Notes under the pieces: model-generated
The model's input: the letters and a program-made list of their open reading frames with translations, nothing else
The model's database searches: none
What the model was told of the DNA's origin: nothing
Shown: positions 36,352-46,189 of the stretch, one piece after another
Numbering within the stretch: the stretch's first letter is position 1
How the letters are laid out: the number at the start of each line of letters is the position of its first letter
Assembly (NCBI GenBank): GCA_026416455.1
Contig: JAOAFE010000001.1
Span: 124,001-188,000 of the forward strand
DNA from: Syntrophales bacterium
GTDB lineage: Bacteria > Desulfobacterota > Syntrophia > Syntrophales > UBA8958
Direction of reading: 5' to 3'
Length of the DNA: 64,000 nucleotides
Position numbers and translations under genes: made by a program

Positions 36352-37688
36352 GAACCAGAAAAAGTATCCCGGACGAGACCATATTTAACCATCTTGGATT
36401 TTAAGGTCTTCCGGTCAATATCGAGCAGTTGAGCCGCTCGAGAGATATTCCATTGGGTTGCATTGAGACAGTTTAGGATTTGTTCCCGCTCTGCCATCTC
36501 CAAAGGCGGCAGTGGCAAAGCGTCCTGCTGCTTCCTTCTAATCCTATCCGGCAGGTTTTCCGGCTGGATAATGCCGAAGGGAGAAAGAAGAATGGATTGC
36601 TTAAGAACGTTTTGCAACTCACGAACGTTCCCCGGCCAATCGTAAGCCATAAGCATTTCCATGGCTTCATCCGAAACGCGAATATGGGCATAACCCATTT
36701 TTTTAAGTAGGGATTCTATAAGGAGGGGTAAATCTTCCTTGTGCTCCCGGAGAGGTGGGATGTGGAGACGAACGACGAAACGGTACAGTAGGTCCGCCCG
36801 AAAACTACCCTTCTTTACCTCTTCATCAACGTTTTTATTAGCCGCCGCCACTACTCTAACCGTGACCTGTCTTGGTTTCGTGTCTCCCAACCTTCGAATT
36901 TCACCGTTTTGCATAAATCTTAAGAGCTTTCCCTGGAGATTGGGAGACATTTCAGTGATCTCGTCGAGGAAGATAGTTCCTCCCTGAGCCGCCTCAAGGA
37001 GCCCCGTATGGGATTTATCGGCCCCTGTGAAGGCGCCCTTTTCATATCCGAAGAGTTCTGACTCCAAGAGGGTCTCCGGTATAGCGCCACAATGAACCGG
37101 TATAAAGGGTCGGTCCCTCCTTTCGCTCAGTAGATGGAGGGATCGGGCGGCCAGTTCTTTGCCCGTTCCGCTTTCGCCCTCGATGAGAATGCTCACGTCG
37201 GAATCGGCTACTCTTGCAATCTGCTTGTAAAACTCTACCATAACAGCCGAAGAACCGATGAATTGGGGGGTATCGCTTTTTTCTCCCCGTTTTTCTTTTT
37301 GGTGGGCATGGAGCTGTCTCATGTCGAGGACTTTTTTTACCAGTTTTCGAATGGCGTCGGGCGAGAACGGTTTACTTATATAGTCCCAGGCACCGATGCG
37401 AAGTGCCTCCATGGTTGTCTCCAAAGTACCGAATGCGGTGACGAGGATAACGGGCATTTCCGGCCAGTTCTTCTTAACCTCCCGTAAGAAGGCAATCCCA
37501 TCCATCCCGGGCATCTTTATATCGGAGATTAAGAGGTCATAAGATGAAAGACTTTCTTCCTCCAAGGCCCTTCGGGCAGAGGTAAAATACTTAACCCTAT
37601 ACCCTTCGCTGGAGAGGGCCTCCTGAAGAAACTCACAGGCTATTTCGTCGTCGTCAATAACCAATATCTTGGCGGCCGAAGACCTCAA
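36348..37688 (-). CDS. Sigma-54-dependent response regulator (NtrC/ZraR type)
   Basis: This 446-residue activator has a receiver domain (VIDDDE, phospho-Asp in LLISDIKMPGMDG, ISKPF), an AAA+ domain with GESGTGKE, the sigma-54 contact loop [18 protein letters not shown] and RDRPFIPVHCGAIP, then a Fis-type helix-turn-helix (LNATQWNISRAAQLLDIDRKTLKSKM). The start is a TTG at 37688, just after the gapA stop and preceded by AAAGGGG; no ATG or GTG is available between gapA and the receiver domain. It faces the histidine kinase gene tail to tail and is probably its partner. Confidence 0.88.
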   Translation of the reverse strand: MRSSAAKILVIDDDEIACEFLQEALSSEGYRVKYFTSARRALEEESLSSYDLLISDIKMPGMDGIAFLREVKKNWPEMPVILVTAFGTLETTMEALRIGAWDYISKPFSPDAIRKLVKKVLDMRQLHAHQKEKRGEKSDTPQFIGSSAVMVEFYKQIARVADSDVSILIEGESGTGKELAARSLHLLSERRDRPFIPVHCGAIPETLLESELFGYEKGAFTGADKSHTGLLEAAQGGTIFLDEITEMSPNLQGKLLRFMQNGEIRRLGDTKPRQVTVRVVAAANKNVDEEVKKGSFRADLLYRFVVRLHIPPLREHKEDLPLLIESLLKKMGYAHIRVSDEAMEMLMAYDWPGNVRELQNVLKQSILLSPFGIIQPENLPDRIRRKQQDALPLPPLEMAEREQILNCLNATQWNISRAAQLLDIDRKTLKSKMVKYGLVRDTFSGS

Positions 37689-37693
37689 GTTAA

Positions 37694-38704
37694 CTACAAC
37701 CCCTTTTTCGCAATGTATGCGGCCAAATCTGCCACCCGACAGGCATATCCCCATTCGTTGTCGTACCAAGCCACTACTTTAACCATATCTTCCCTCAAAA
37801 CCTGCGTAAATTCTAAATCGATGATGGAGGAATGGGGATTGGCCTTAAAATCGGAGGAGACTAATTTCTCTGTCTCGCAGGACATAATACCCTTCAGCGA
37901 TTTTTTCGACGCGCTGATTAAAACCTTTTTTAAGGCCTCCGTTGTTGTTTTTGTCTTGATCTGGGCAACGAAATCAACAACGGAAACGGTCGGGGTGGGA
38001 ACGCGCAGGGCGTACCCATCGAATCTTCCCGCCAGATCAGGGATTACTAGAGATAAAGCACGGGCAGCCCCGGTCGAGGTCGGTATAATGTTCAGAGCTG
38101 CCGCCCGGGCTCGACGAAGATCTTTGTGTGGCAAGTCGAGAATTCTCTGATCGTTCGTATAGGCATGAACGGTTGTCATCATGCCTTTTTCAACGCCAAA
38201 TACCTGGTGAATGACAAAGACCGGAGGAGCAAGACAATTGGTCGTACACGAGGCGTTAGAGATGATGTGATGTTTTTGAGGTATGTAACTCTTGTGGTTT
38301 ACCCCCATAACAATAGTTATGTCCTCTTCGCTGGCCGGAGCCGTTATGATGACTTTTTTAGCTCCCCCTTTCATATGGGCCGCCGCTTTTGGTCCGGAGG
38401 TGAACAGACCGGTACTTTCAATAACTATATCCACCATCTCTTCCTCCCAGGGTATTTGCGCTGGGTCCCGGAAGGCGAAATTCTTGATGGATAATTCTCC
38501 TACGATGAGGCGGTCGTTTTTCGTAGTAACCGTTCCCCGGAAGGGACCGTAAGATGAGTCGTATTTAAAAAGATGGGCGTTTGTTTCGACGTCAAATAGA
38601 TCGTTAATGGCCACTACTTTTAAAGATTCGGGATATCGTTCTAATATTGCCTTTAATACTTGCCTCCCAATCCTTCCAAAACCGTTGATGCCGATTCTCG
38701 TCAT
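37694..38704 (-). CDS. gapA: Glyceraldehyde-3-phosphate dehydrogenase
   Basis: GapA (336 residues) is the NAD-linked glycolytic/gluconeogenic enzyme. It shows [15 protein letters not shown], the catalytic Cys in [12 protein letters not shown], the phosphate site [15 protein letters not shown] and the closing [12 protein letters not shown]. The ATG at 38704 follows CAGGAGGGAG; a longer frame at 38743 has no support. Its stop lies 5 bases before the regulator's TTG start. Confidence 0.96.
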   Translation of the reverse strand: MTRIGINGFGRIGRQVLKAILERYPESLKVVAINDLFDVETNAHLFKYDSSYGPFRGTVTTKNDRLIVGELSIKNFAFRDPAQIPWEEEMVDIVIESTGLFTSGPKAAAHMKGGAKKVIITAPASEEDITIVMGVNHKSYIPQKHHIISNASCTTNCLAPPVFVIHQVFGVEKGMMTTVHAYTNDQRILDLPHKDLRRARAAALNIIPTSTGAARALSLVIPDLAGRFDGYALRVPTPTVSVVDFVAQIKTKTTTEALKKVLISASKKSLKGIMSCETEKLVSSDFKANPHSSIIDLEFTQVLREDMVKVVAWYDNEWGYACRVADLAAYIAKKGL

Positions 38705-38966
38705 GTCTCCCTCCTGTAGTGTATTCCCTTTTTTTTCATCCATCCGTCACCATTGGATGATGCCGGTTCGGTACCTCTTTCGTCAAATGTCTTATATCAA
38801 AATATGGGCTTCCCGTGAATCACGCTTTTTACCCCAAATCTTTATTTTACCCTGCGCCACCGTCACTGCCTCTTCTTATAGGCGTGAAAAATAGTCAAGC
38901 TCTTTCCCCTTTGCGGTGATTCGCAAGGCGTCCTTCCGTCCTTTTTTCCCCTCAGATCTCAAAATA
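38705..38966. other. Non-coding stretch upstream of gapA
   Basis: These 262 bases separate gapA from aat, both on the minus strand, and must hold the gapA promoter. No gene, tRNA or obvious terminator hairpin was found here. Confidence 0.4.
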
Positions 38967-39659
38967 TTACAACAATATTCCCGGTTTGTTCCATTTTCCC
39001 CGGTGGGTCGGTGCATCTACCGCCTGTTTCAGATATTGCAAAAAGACAGGGCGCGTCACATTACGCGCACCGAGGATGAAAAGGTGATGAGAATAGATCT
39101 GACAGTCGATGAGGATAAAGCCTGCTTCCTTCAATTTTTCGATGAGATAGACGAAGGCCACCTTGGAGGCGTTCGTGATTTTCGAAAACATGGATTCACC
39201 GAAAAAGCATTTTCCTAAGGATACGCCGTAGAGCCCACCGACCAGTTCGGTATCCTCCCAGACCTCAACAGAATGAGCATAACCGAGCTCGTGAAGTGTC
39301 AGATACGCCTCCGCCATCTCTCTGGTAATCCAGGTGCCATCTCCCCCCTTTCTGGGGGCTTGGCAACCGGCGATTACGTCAGCAAAGGAGAAATCGAACG
39401 TACATGTAAGCTTTCTCTTCTTTAAGAATTGCCTCAGGCTTCGAGGTATATGGAGCCAATCAGGGAGGATAATGAAGCGTGGATCTGGGGACCACCAGAG
39501 GATGGGTTCTCCTTCGGAGAACCAGGGAAAGATGCCCATACGGTAGGCCGAAAGCAGGCTTTCGGGCGAGAGGTCTCCTCCTATGGCCAGCAGGCCGTTG
39601 GGTAAGGAAAATTCTGGTGGCGGAAATAGTTGAGGAGAATTAAGGAAAAAAACCGGCAT
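38967..39659 (-). CDS. aat: Leucyl/phenylalanyl-tRNA--protein transferase
   Basis: Aat (230 residues) attaches Leu or Phe to proteins with N-terminal Arg or Lys, marking them for ClpS-ClpAP. Family marks are FPPPEFSLPNGLLAIGGDLSPESLLSAYRMGIFPWF, WWSPDPRFII, VEVWEDTELVGGLYGVSLGKCFFGESMFS and IDCQIYSHHL. It lies 9 bases past clpA, giving a neat N-end-rule operon with clpS and clpA. Confidence 0.95.
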   Translation of the reverse strand: MPVFFLNSPQLFPPPEFSLPNGLLAIGGDLSPESLLSAYRMGIFPWFSEGEPILWWSPDPRFIILPDWLHIPRSLRQFLKKRKLTCTFDFSFADVIAGCQAPRKGGDGTWITREMAEAYLTLHELGYAHSVEVWEDTELVGGLYGVSLGKCFFGESMFSKITNASKVAFVYLIEKLKEAGFILIDCQIYSHHLFILGARNVTRPVFLQYLKQAVDAPTHRGKWNKPGILL

Positions 39660-39668
39660 GCCCTGACG

Positions 39669-41906
39669 TCAAAACACCTCGATTACGATGTCGTCTCCTT
39701 TCACCACCACTTTTGTCTCGCCTCCGTAAACCAGCCGACCGAAAAGAACTTCATCAACGAAGAAGTCTTTGATTTTTGTTTGTATGAGGCGACTGATCTC
39801 CCGAGCTCCGAATTCGTCGGAATAACCTTTCTTTGCTATCCATTTGATGACTTCGTCTGTCACCTCCAGTCGAACGTTCTTCTCTGCGAGTCTTTCTGCG
39901 AAATCATCCAGTTGTCTTTTTACAATATCTTTTACGGCCTCCTCCGTAAGGTGGGAAAACGTAACCACTCCATCGAGGCGATTTCGGAATTCGGGAGAAA
40001 ATATTTTCTTTACCGCCTCTGTCAGGGCCTTCCGACTGATTTTCCGATCACCGAACCCAATTTCTTGTCGACCTATTTCTCGGGCTCCTGCGTTTGAGGT
40101 CATGATTATGATAATATTGCGAAAATCGGCCTTGCGACCGTTGTTGTCGGTGAGAGTGGCATAGTCCATAACTTGTAAAAGGGTATTGAAAATGTCTTGG
40201 TGCGCTTTCTCGATCTCATCGAGCAGGAGAACAGCATGAGGGGACTTTCTCACCGCCTCCGTTAAAAGACCACCCTCTTCAAATCCCACATACCCTGGTG
40301 GAGCTCCGATGAGTCGCGAAACCGTATGTTTTTCCTGATACTCTGACATGTCGAATCTCAATAGAGGGATTCCCATAATCATGGCCAGCTGCCTGGCCAG
40401 TTCCGTCTTCCCTACCCCCGTAGGGCCAGCGAATAAAAGCGAGGCAACCGGTTTATTGGGGTCTCCAAAACCGGCTCGGGAACGGCGTATGGCTCGAACG
40501 ACCGTCTCCACCGCTTGATCTTGCCCGAATATTCTCGATTTAAGTGTTTTTTCCAGGTCTTTAAGACGAGTGGACTCGCTGCTGGAGACCGACTTTTCGG
40601 GTATTCTGGCCATACGGGCCACTATCTTTTCAATATCTTCGTTCGTTATGACCACCCTTTCGAATGGGTTTTCTCTATACAACTTGGTACGAGCCCCCGC
40701 TTCGTCAATCACGTCTATGGCTTTATCTGGCAAGCGACGATCGATGATATGTTTGCCCGCCAATTCTGCCGCAGCACGAAGGGCATCTTCCGTGTAGCGT
40801 ACGTTATGAAAGGATTCATACTTTTCCCGAAGCCCTTTGAGAATTTCAAAGGTCTCTTCGATCGTCGGCTCTGTGACCTCAACCGGCTGGAATCGTCTCG
40901 AAAGTGCCCGGTCTTTCTCGAAGATCTTTCTGTATTCCTCATGGGTAGTGGAGCCGATACATCTTATTTTCCCAGATGTAAGGACGGGCTTAAGTATGTT
41001 AGAGGCATCCATCGAGCCGCCCGAGGCAGCTCCTGCTCCAACGATGGTATGGATTTCGTCGATAAAGAGAATTGCCCCTTTTATGACCTGTAACTCGGCT
41101 ATAACCTTTTTCAGTCTCTCTTCGAAATCTCCACGAAATCTCGTGCCCGCAAGCAGTGCTCCCATGTCGAGAGCGTATATGCGAGCGTCTTTCAGCGGTC
41201 GGGGAACATTGCCTTCGGCTATCATTCGGGCGATGCCTTCCGTTATGGCCGTCTTTCCCACCCCCGCATCACCTACGTGGATGGGATTATTTTTGTAGCG
41301 GCGACAGAGAATTTGGATGGTTCTTTCCACGATTTCTTCTCGACCGATGAGAGGATCTATTTCTCCTGCCCTGGCCTTTTGGACAAGCTCAGTCGTAAAA
41401 GCACTAAGGGCCCGTCCTTCTCTTTGGATGTAACTTTCCCGGCGGTCGTATTCTCCGGGGCGGCCCTTTTCCTTAGGGACGGAGGTGATGCCGTGAGAGA
41501 TGTAATTGAGGAGATCAAGACGTGTAATACCCTCCCGTTGGAGGAAAAAGGCAGCATAGGATTCTTTCTCGTCAAAGATGGAAATCAAGATATCCCCAAT
41601 GTCGAGTTCGCCCTTTTGAGCTGATGTATTATGCCAAACGGCTCTTTCGATTACGTTTTGAAAACTGGCACTTTGAATAGGCTCCGCTCCACTCTTACTC
41701 TTCGGAATTTTCGTAGAGAAGAATTCTTCTAGCCTGGATTGCAGTGATTTTACATCGCCCCCACATGATTGGATGATATCGATCGCCGATTCGAAAAATA
41801 GGGCTGCAAACAGTATATGCTCAGGTGTCAGATACTCGTGGGACCTGAGTTTTGCCTCCGTATAGGCGGCCCGAAAAATGTTGTCTAATTCTTCACTTAT
41901 CTTCAT
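39669..41906 (-). CDS. clpA: ATP-dependent Clp protease ATP-binding subunit ClpA
   Basis: ClpA (745 residues) unfolds substrates for ClpP. It has a ClpN double repeat (about residues 1-150), AAA domain 1, where the expected Walker A GEPGVGKT is read as HVGDAGVGKTAI with the lysine kept, and AAA domain 2 with GPTGVGKTELA. Walker B boxes ILFIDEIHTI and VLLLDEIEKAH are clear. It lacks the ClpB-type middle coiled coil. clpS lies just upstream. Confidence 0.95.
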   Translation of the reverse strand: MKISEELDNIFRAAYTEAKLRSHEYLTPEHILFAALFFESAIDIIQSCGGDVKSLQSRLEEFFSTKIPKSKSGAEPIQSASFQNVIERAVWHNTSAQKGELDIGDILISIFDEKESYAAFFLQREGITRLDLLNYISHGITSVPKEKGRPGEYDRRESYIQREGRALSAFTTELVQKARAGEIDPLIGREEIVERTIQILCRRYKNNPIHVGDAGVGKTAITEGIARMIAEGNVPRPLKDARIYALDMGALLAGTRFRGDFEERLKKVIAELQVIKGAILFIDEIHTIVGAGAASGGSMDASNILKPVLTSGKIRCIGSTTHEEYRKIFEKDRALSRRFQPVEVTEPTIEETFEILKGLREKYESFHNVRYTEDALRAAAELAGKHIIDRRLPDKAIDVIDEAGARTKLYRENPFERVVITNEDIEKIVARMARIPEKSVSSSESTRLKDLEKTLKSRIFGQDQAVETVVRAIRRSRAGFGDPNKPVASLLFAGPTGVGKTELARQLAMIMGIPLLRFDMSEYQEKHTVSRLIGAPPGYVGFEEGGLLTEAVRKSPHAVLLLDEIEKAHQDIFNTLLQVMDYATLTDNNGRKADFRNIIIIMTSNAGAREIGRQEIGFGDRKISRKALTEAVKKIFSPEFRNRLDGVVTFSHLTEEAVKDIVKRQLDDFAERLAEKNVRLEVTDEVIKWIAKKGYSDEFGAREISRLIQTKIKDFFVDEVLFGRLVYGGETKVVVKGDDIVIEVF

Positions 41907-41921
41907 AAAAATCTCTTCCCA

Positions 41922-42227
41922 TTAGGCTTCCTCGTAGCTACATTTGAGGGGGAAGCCTCTCATTCTCGCAATTCGGTGTACCTGCGATACCTTCGTTACT
42001 GCCAGATCATACGTGTATATACCGCATATGCCGCGTCCCAGTCGGTGAGTGTCGAGCATTATCTTGACCGCTTCCGCAGTTGATTTATCGAAGATACGAA
42101 TTAGGATTTCCACGACGAAGTCCATAGTCGTATAGTGGTCATTATGTATTATGACGCGGTATAGGCGCGGCTCCTCACATTTTAACTTTTTCTCAACTAT
42201 GAAATCCGTTTTGTTTTCCGTGGTCAC
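41922..42227 (-). CDS. clpS: ClpS adaptor protein
   Basis: ClpS (101 residues from the GTG at 42227) hands N-end-rule substrates to ClpA. The core YRVIIHNDHYTTMDFVVEIL contains the N-degron-binding residues, and HRLGRGICGIYTYDLAVTKV follows as usual. A longer start (TTG at 42281) would add 18 residues not typical of the family. It sits 15 bases before clpA. Confidence 0.93.
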   Translation of the reverse strand: MTTENKTDFIVEKKLKCEEPRLYRVIIHNDHYTTMDFVVEILIRIFDKSTAEAVKIMLDTHRLGRGICGIYTYDLAVTKVSQVHRIARMRGFPLKCSYEEA

Positions 42228-42356
42228 GATGGAACCCCGATGCTTTTTTCTATATTTTATTATTTGGGTTGGGAAAAGCAAGCCCTTTTCCGAAAAACTC
42301 TTTTGAGATATTTATAGTAAAAAATTAAAACATCAAGGACATCGAGGAGGGTGACC

Positions 42357-42929
42357 ATGAAGGTGGTCTGCGTACTGGGGAGCCCAAGATCGAAGGGTAA
42401 TTCTTCTTTCTTAGCTAGAAGAATCTGCGATCGGGTTCGTTCTTCCGGAGCAAAGGTAAAGATTTTCTCTTTAAACAAAATCTCATATCGGGGGTGTCAA
42501 GGATGCATGGCGTGCAAGGATAAACTGGAAAGATGTGGTGTGGATGACGATCTTAGCCAAGTATTGGAAGCAGTGCGCCTATCTGACTGCTTAATCCTTG
42601 CCACTCCTGTTTACTATGGGGATGTGTCGAGTCAACTCAAGGCCTTCATCGATCGAACCTTTTCATTTTTAAAACCCGATTTTCCATCGAATCCCATGCC
42701 ATCTCGACTTGCGCCGGGAAAGAAAATGGTCTTTATTCTCACGCAGGGGCAGCCGGATGAAGATCAGTTTGCCGATATTTTTCCACGATACGATAGTTTC
42801 TTCCGTCTGTATGGATTTTCGACAACTTTAATACGGGTCTGTGGTGTCTTCAATCCCGGTGATGTAGAAAACCATCCAGAGGCTTTGCAGTGGGCCGATG
42901 AGACAGCAGAGAGACTTATCAAGAGTTGA
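42357..42929 (+). CDS. Flavodoxin-fold NAD(P)H-dependent FMN reductase-like protein
   Basis: This 190-residue protein has the FMN phosphate loop [15 protein letters not shown], then GCQGCMACK, then [19 protein letters not shown]. The two Cys in GCQGCMACK resemble those in iron-sulfur flavoproteins, though with fewer Cys. It probably reduces flavin or a quinone. The ATG at 42357 is favoured by its spacing from GAGGAGG, over the GTG at 42351. thiM follows by 23 bases. Confidence 0.8.
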   Translation: MKVVCVLGSPRSKGNSSFLARRICDRVRSSGAKVKIFSLNKISYRGCQGCMACKDKLERCGVDDDLSQVLEAVRLSDCLILATPVYYGDVSSQLKAFIDRTFSFLKPDFPSNPMPSRLAPGKKMVFILTQGQPDEDQFADIFPRYDSFFRLYGFSTTLIRVCGVFNPGDVENHPEALQWADETAERLIKS

Positions 42930-42952
42930 AGTACATATGGAAGGAGGTCGGT

Positions 42953-43756
42953 ATGGTTACAGGAGAGGATATATGGATGGACTTTTCTGCCGTTCGCGAG
43001 AACTGTCCTTTGATTCATAACATTACAAACTACGTCGTAATGAATACGACGGCTAATGCATTACTGGCAATTGGAGCCTCACCGGTTATGGCCCACGCGG
43101 AGGAAGAAGTAGCAGATATGGTCTCTATTGCCAAAGCGCTGGTGATTAACATAGGAACGTTGAGCGGCCATTGGGTTAAGTCAATGGTCAAGGCGGCTGA
43201 GAGGGCCAGGGAGATGAATATCCCCATCGTGGTCGATCCCGTAGGAGCAGGTGCAACACCATTTCGTACCCAGGTTGCCCTCGAATTGATAGAAGAATTC
43301 TCTCCCGCTATCATCAGGGGTAACCCATCGGAGATCATCTCCTTAGGGATGGAAAGGGGCAAGACTAAGGGTGTAGACAGCACGGAACCGTCACATCGAG
43401 CCTTGGAAGCGGCAGCAAGGCTGGTTGAGAAAACGGGTGCCGTAGTATGTGTGAGCGGGGAAATAGATTATATTATAGGCTCCAGGGGTAAAACGGCCGT
43501 CAAAAATGGGCATCCTCTTATGACCAGGGTCACTGGTCTTGGATGCACGGCAACGGCCCTGTGCGGAGCTTTCGCTGCCGTAACTCCGGATTTTGAAAGG
43601 GCAGCTATAGGTGCCATGGCCGTTATGGGCATTGCCGGGGAGATGGCCGCCATCAAAGCCCAAGGCCCAGGCAGTATGCAGATGCATTTTTTGGATTGTC
43701 TATACCAGATGACGGAACAAGATATAGTTATGAGGGTGAAAATTGAATCGCTTTAA
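42953..43756 (+). CDS. thiM: Hydroxyethylthiazole kinase ThiM
   Basis: ThiM (267 residues) phosphorylates the thiazole alcohol in thiamine salvage. It shows [46 protein letters not shown], the ADP-binding region RGNPSEI and the catalytic Cys in [13 protein letters not shown]. The ATG at 42953 follows AAGGAGG. It overlaps thiE by 14 bases. Confidence 0.95.
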   Translation: MVTGEDIWMDFSAVRENCPLIHNITNYVVMNTTANALLAIGASPVMAHAEEEVADMVSIAKALVINIGTLSGHWVKSMVKAAERAREMNIPIVVDPVGAGATPFRTQVALELIEEFSPAIIRGNPSEIISLGMERGKTKGVDSTEPSHRALEAAARLVEKTGAVVCVSGEIDYIIGSRGKTAVKNGHPLMTRVTGLGCTATALCGAFAAVTPDFERAAIGAMAVMGIAGEMAAIKAQGPGSMQMHFLDCLYQMTEQDIVMRVKIESL

Positions 43757-44396
43757 AATATCGGGTATTTACCTAGTTACCGATCGAGGTCTATGTGGCG
43801 GACGACCACTTGAAGAAGTGGTATTGGCCGCTGTCAAAGGTGGAGTGAGGGCAGTGCAACTGCGGGAGAAAGAGTTGTCCACTCGCCAGTTCATTTCTGA
43901 GGCCCTTAAAATAAAAGACATCGTGTCCCGGTTTGGCGTCCCCCTGATTATCAACGACCGGGTAGATGTAGCCTTGGCGGTTCAGGCGGAGGGGGTACAT
44001 TTAGGCCAGGAAGACATGCCGTGGGACTTGGCGAGAAAAATTCTGGGAGAAAAGGCTATTATCGGCTTATCGGTAGAGACATGGGATGATGTGACTAAAG
44101 CGGAATTTGCCGAGGTGGATTATCTAGGAGTGAGTCCGGTCTTTCCCACTCCCACGAAAACGGATACAAAGGGTGTTTGGGGATTAGATGGGCTCAGGCG
44201 TATTCGCTCGGTCAGTCGCCACCAATTGGTCGCGATCGGAGGAATGAACGAAGGCAATGCCGCCTTGGCCATCGAGGCTGGAGCAGATGCCATAGCCGTC
44301 GTTTCGGCCATCTGTGGGAATCCTGATCCTTTTGGGGCGGCAAAGAGGTTATGTGAAGTCTTCACTCGTGCTTACCGGTCAAATGCCAATGAGTGA
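43743..44396 (+). CDS. thiE: Thiamine-phosphate synthase ThiE
   Basis: ThiE (217 residues) joins the thiazole and pyrimidine phosphates. It shows [47 protein letters not shown] and [17 protein letters not shown]. The start is a TTG at 43743 preceded by GAGGGTGA, inside the thiM end. Its stop overlaps the next gene by up to 14 bases. Confidence 0.95.
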   Translation: MNRFKISGIYLVTDRGLCGGRPLEEVVLAAVKGGVRAVQLREKELSTRQFISEALKIKDIVSRFGVPLIINDRVDVALAVQAEGVHLGQEDMPWDLARKILGEKAIIGLSVETWDDVTKAEFAEVDYLGVSPVFPTPTKTDTKGVWGLDGLRRIRSVSRHQLVAIGGMNEGNAALAIEAGADAIAVVSAICGNPDPFGAAKRLCEVFTRAYRSNANE

Positions 44397-45180
44397 AAGC
44401 ACTCTGGTGATAATTGATTTTTCTGGTACCTTAAGCCTCGACATGAGCCGATTTGCGGAACCGGGAAATCTGGTTATTGCCCTTCACGAGTCGGGCCTGG
44501 CGGAATTCGGGGTGGATACGGTGGAAAAATTCTGGGAAAGGATTGTGAATCCCACCTGGGTTAAGGGAGCCACAACTGACGTGGGATATGCGAATCTTAT
44601 CGTTCAGGCGTTGGAGATGGGAGAAAATAGCCGAGTGCGGCAGGCGGCAGCAGAATTCGTGCGCCGTTATATGTCGGCGGCCACGATAGACCAAAGATGG
44701 CGTCCTCTTCTTGCCCGGCTCTGGAATAAAGAAGGGGTTCGTCTGCTCATCGCGACGGATCATTATGCTGAAGCTACGTCTGCGATCGTAAGAGCATTCA
44801 AGCGAATCGACATCCCTGCCGTTCCCTTGAGATCGTTCGGAACCTCCTCTGAAAAGGCGGTTTTGATTGCCAATTCTTCCGATCTTGGATACTTTAAAAT
44901 CAGCGAAGCCTACTGGAGAGTGGTAAAGAGAGTTTTGGGATACCCCATAAGTAAAATGATTTTGATAGACGATTTCGGAGGGGCCGAAGAAAAAGGGGAT
45001 GCTTACCAGGAAAAGATTCACGATCGCTTTAAAAAAACGGTAGAAGCCATTTCAACCGTTTTCTGTCTACCTGTTATTACTTTCTTTTTTCACCCGACCA
45101 TAGATTTTTCAGAAGTGGAAGTATGGATAGAAAGGCAGGTTTTTCCTGACAATGCCATCTTTTCACGTCCACCTAATTAA
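44383..45180 (+). CDS. HAD-superfamily-like protein with altered first motif
   Basis: This 265-residue protein opens its core with VIIDFSGTLS, resembling the HAD motif DxDGT but with Ser in place of the second Asp; ATDHYAE may be motif II and ILIDDFGGAEEKGDAY motif IV. It therefore has a phosphatase-like fold with changed chemistry. A predicted ATG at 44383 or 44389 overlaps thiE. It ends inside the start of the RNase Z-like gene. Its location after thiM-thiE might hint at a thiamine-phosphate step, but this is guesswork. Confidence 0.6.
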   Translation: MPMSESTLVIIDFSGTLSLDMSRFAEPGNLVIALHESGLAEFGVDTVEKFWERIVNPTWVKGATTDVGYANLIVQALEMGENSRVRQAAAEFVRRYMSAATIDQRWRPLLARLWNKEGVRLLIATDHYAEATSAIVRAFKRIDIPAVPLRSFGTSSEKAVLIANSSDLGYFKISEAYWRVVKRVLGYPISKMILIDDFGGAEEKGDAYQEKIHDRFKKTVEAISTVFCLPVITFFFHPTIDFSEVEVWIERQVFPDNAIFSRPPN

Positions 45181-46156
45181 TGATCCCTTTGGTGATCCTG
45201 GTGTCTATTTAGAATTTACGTACCGCCGCGAGGCCATTTTGTTCGATTTAGGGGATTTACGCCTGCTACACCCGAGAAAGATTCTCAAAGCGTCCCATAT
45301 TTTTGTCTCCCATACTCATATGGATCACTTTATCGGGTTCGATCATTTGGTGCGTCTCTCCCTCGGGCGAAACCGACATGTCCAGCTCTTTGGACCGCCC
45401 GGTTTCATCGACCACGTGCGACATAAACTTATGGCCTATACTTGGAATCTGGTGGAAGAATATACAAATGACTTTGTGCTGGAAGTGACGGAGGTGACAG
45501 ATCGTCGAACTTTAGCCACCTCAATTTTTTCCTGCCGTCGCGCTTTTGCCGAAGAGCCGCAGGAAAGAGAAGAAAACTTTGATGGTCTTCTTACCCGAAA
45601 TAGGTTATTTGCCGTGAAAACCACCTGTCTTGACCATCGGATACCGACCCTGGCGTTTGCGATGGAAGAACTATTCCGCTTGAGCATAATGCAAAATGCC
45701 CTCCACGAAATGGGGTTGGCAACGGGGTCGTGGTTAAATGAGTTGAAGGAACATATATTAAAAGAAGCTCCTCCGGATACGGCCATTCCGGTTAAGTGGA
45801 AGGAGGAGGTGGAGAAGAAAGAAGACAGGTTGCCCCTAGGCTACTTACAGGAACGCATCGTGAAGAGAGCCGCAGGGAGAAAGGTTGCCTATGTTACGGA
45901 TTGCGCCTACACGGAGGAAAACAGACGTAAAATTATCGACCTGGTAGAAGGAGCGGACCTTCTTTTTATTGAATCGGCTTTCCTTCAGGAGGACGCAGAA
46001 AAGGCAAGGGAGAGAAATCATCTTACGGCCGCACAGGCAGGAGAAATTGCCCGTGAAGCGAAAGTGAAGAGGATGATCCTTTTTCACTTTTCGCCTAAAT
46101 ATAAGACCCGTCCGGAGGCTTTTCAAAAGGAGGCGATGAAATCATTCCTCCGTTGA
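45152..46156 (+). CDS. Ribonuclease Z-like metallo-beta-lactamase fold protein
   Basis: This 334-residue protein has the MBL zinc motif SHTHMDHFIGFDHL, a distant DCAYTEEN zinc-bridging Asp and the final His in ILFHFSPKY, the order seen in RNase Z. Between them is an insertion (about residues 100-230) longer than in typical RNase Z and lacking the clear exosite arm. It may process tRNA 3' ends or act on another phosphodiester. It overlaps the HAD-like gene by 29 bases. Confidence 0.8.
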   Translation: MPSFHVHLINDPFGDPGVYLEFTYRREAILFDLGDLRLLHPRKILKASHIFVSHTHMDHFIGFDHLVRLSLGRNRHVQLFGPPGFIDHVRHKLMAYTWNLVEEYTNDFVLEVTEVTDRRTLATSIFSCRRAFAEEPQEREENFDGLLTRNRLFAVKTTCLDHRIPTLAFAMEELFRLSIMQNALHEMGLATGSWLNELKEHILKEAPPDTAIPVKWKEEVEKKEDRLPLGYLQERIVKRAAGRKVAYVTDCAYTEENRRKIIDLVEGADLLFIESAFLQEDAEKARERNHLTAAQAGEIAREAKVKRMILFHFSPKYKTRPEAFQKEAMKSFLR

Positions 46157-46189
46157 CCGGTTGCCTCCCTTGTGTTAGCGAAGGGCCTG

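Noticed and set aside
42260-42478. Minus-strand frame of 72 residues over the flavodoxin-like gene
   Set aside because: It is antisense to a clear gene and has no family features.
42930-42952. TPP riboswitch before thiM
   Set aside because: Only a short gap is present and no THI-box pattern is seen here or before the flavodoxin-like gene.
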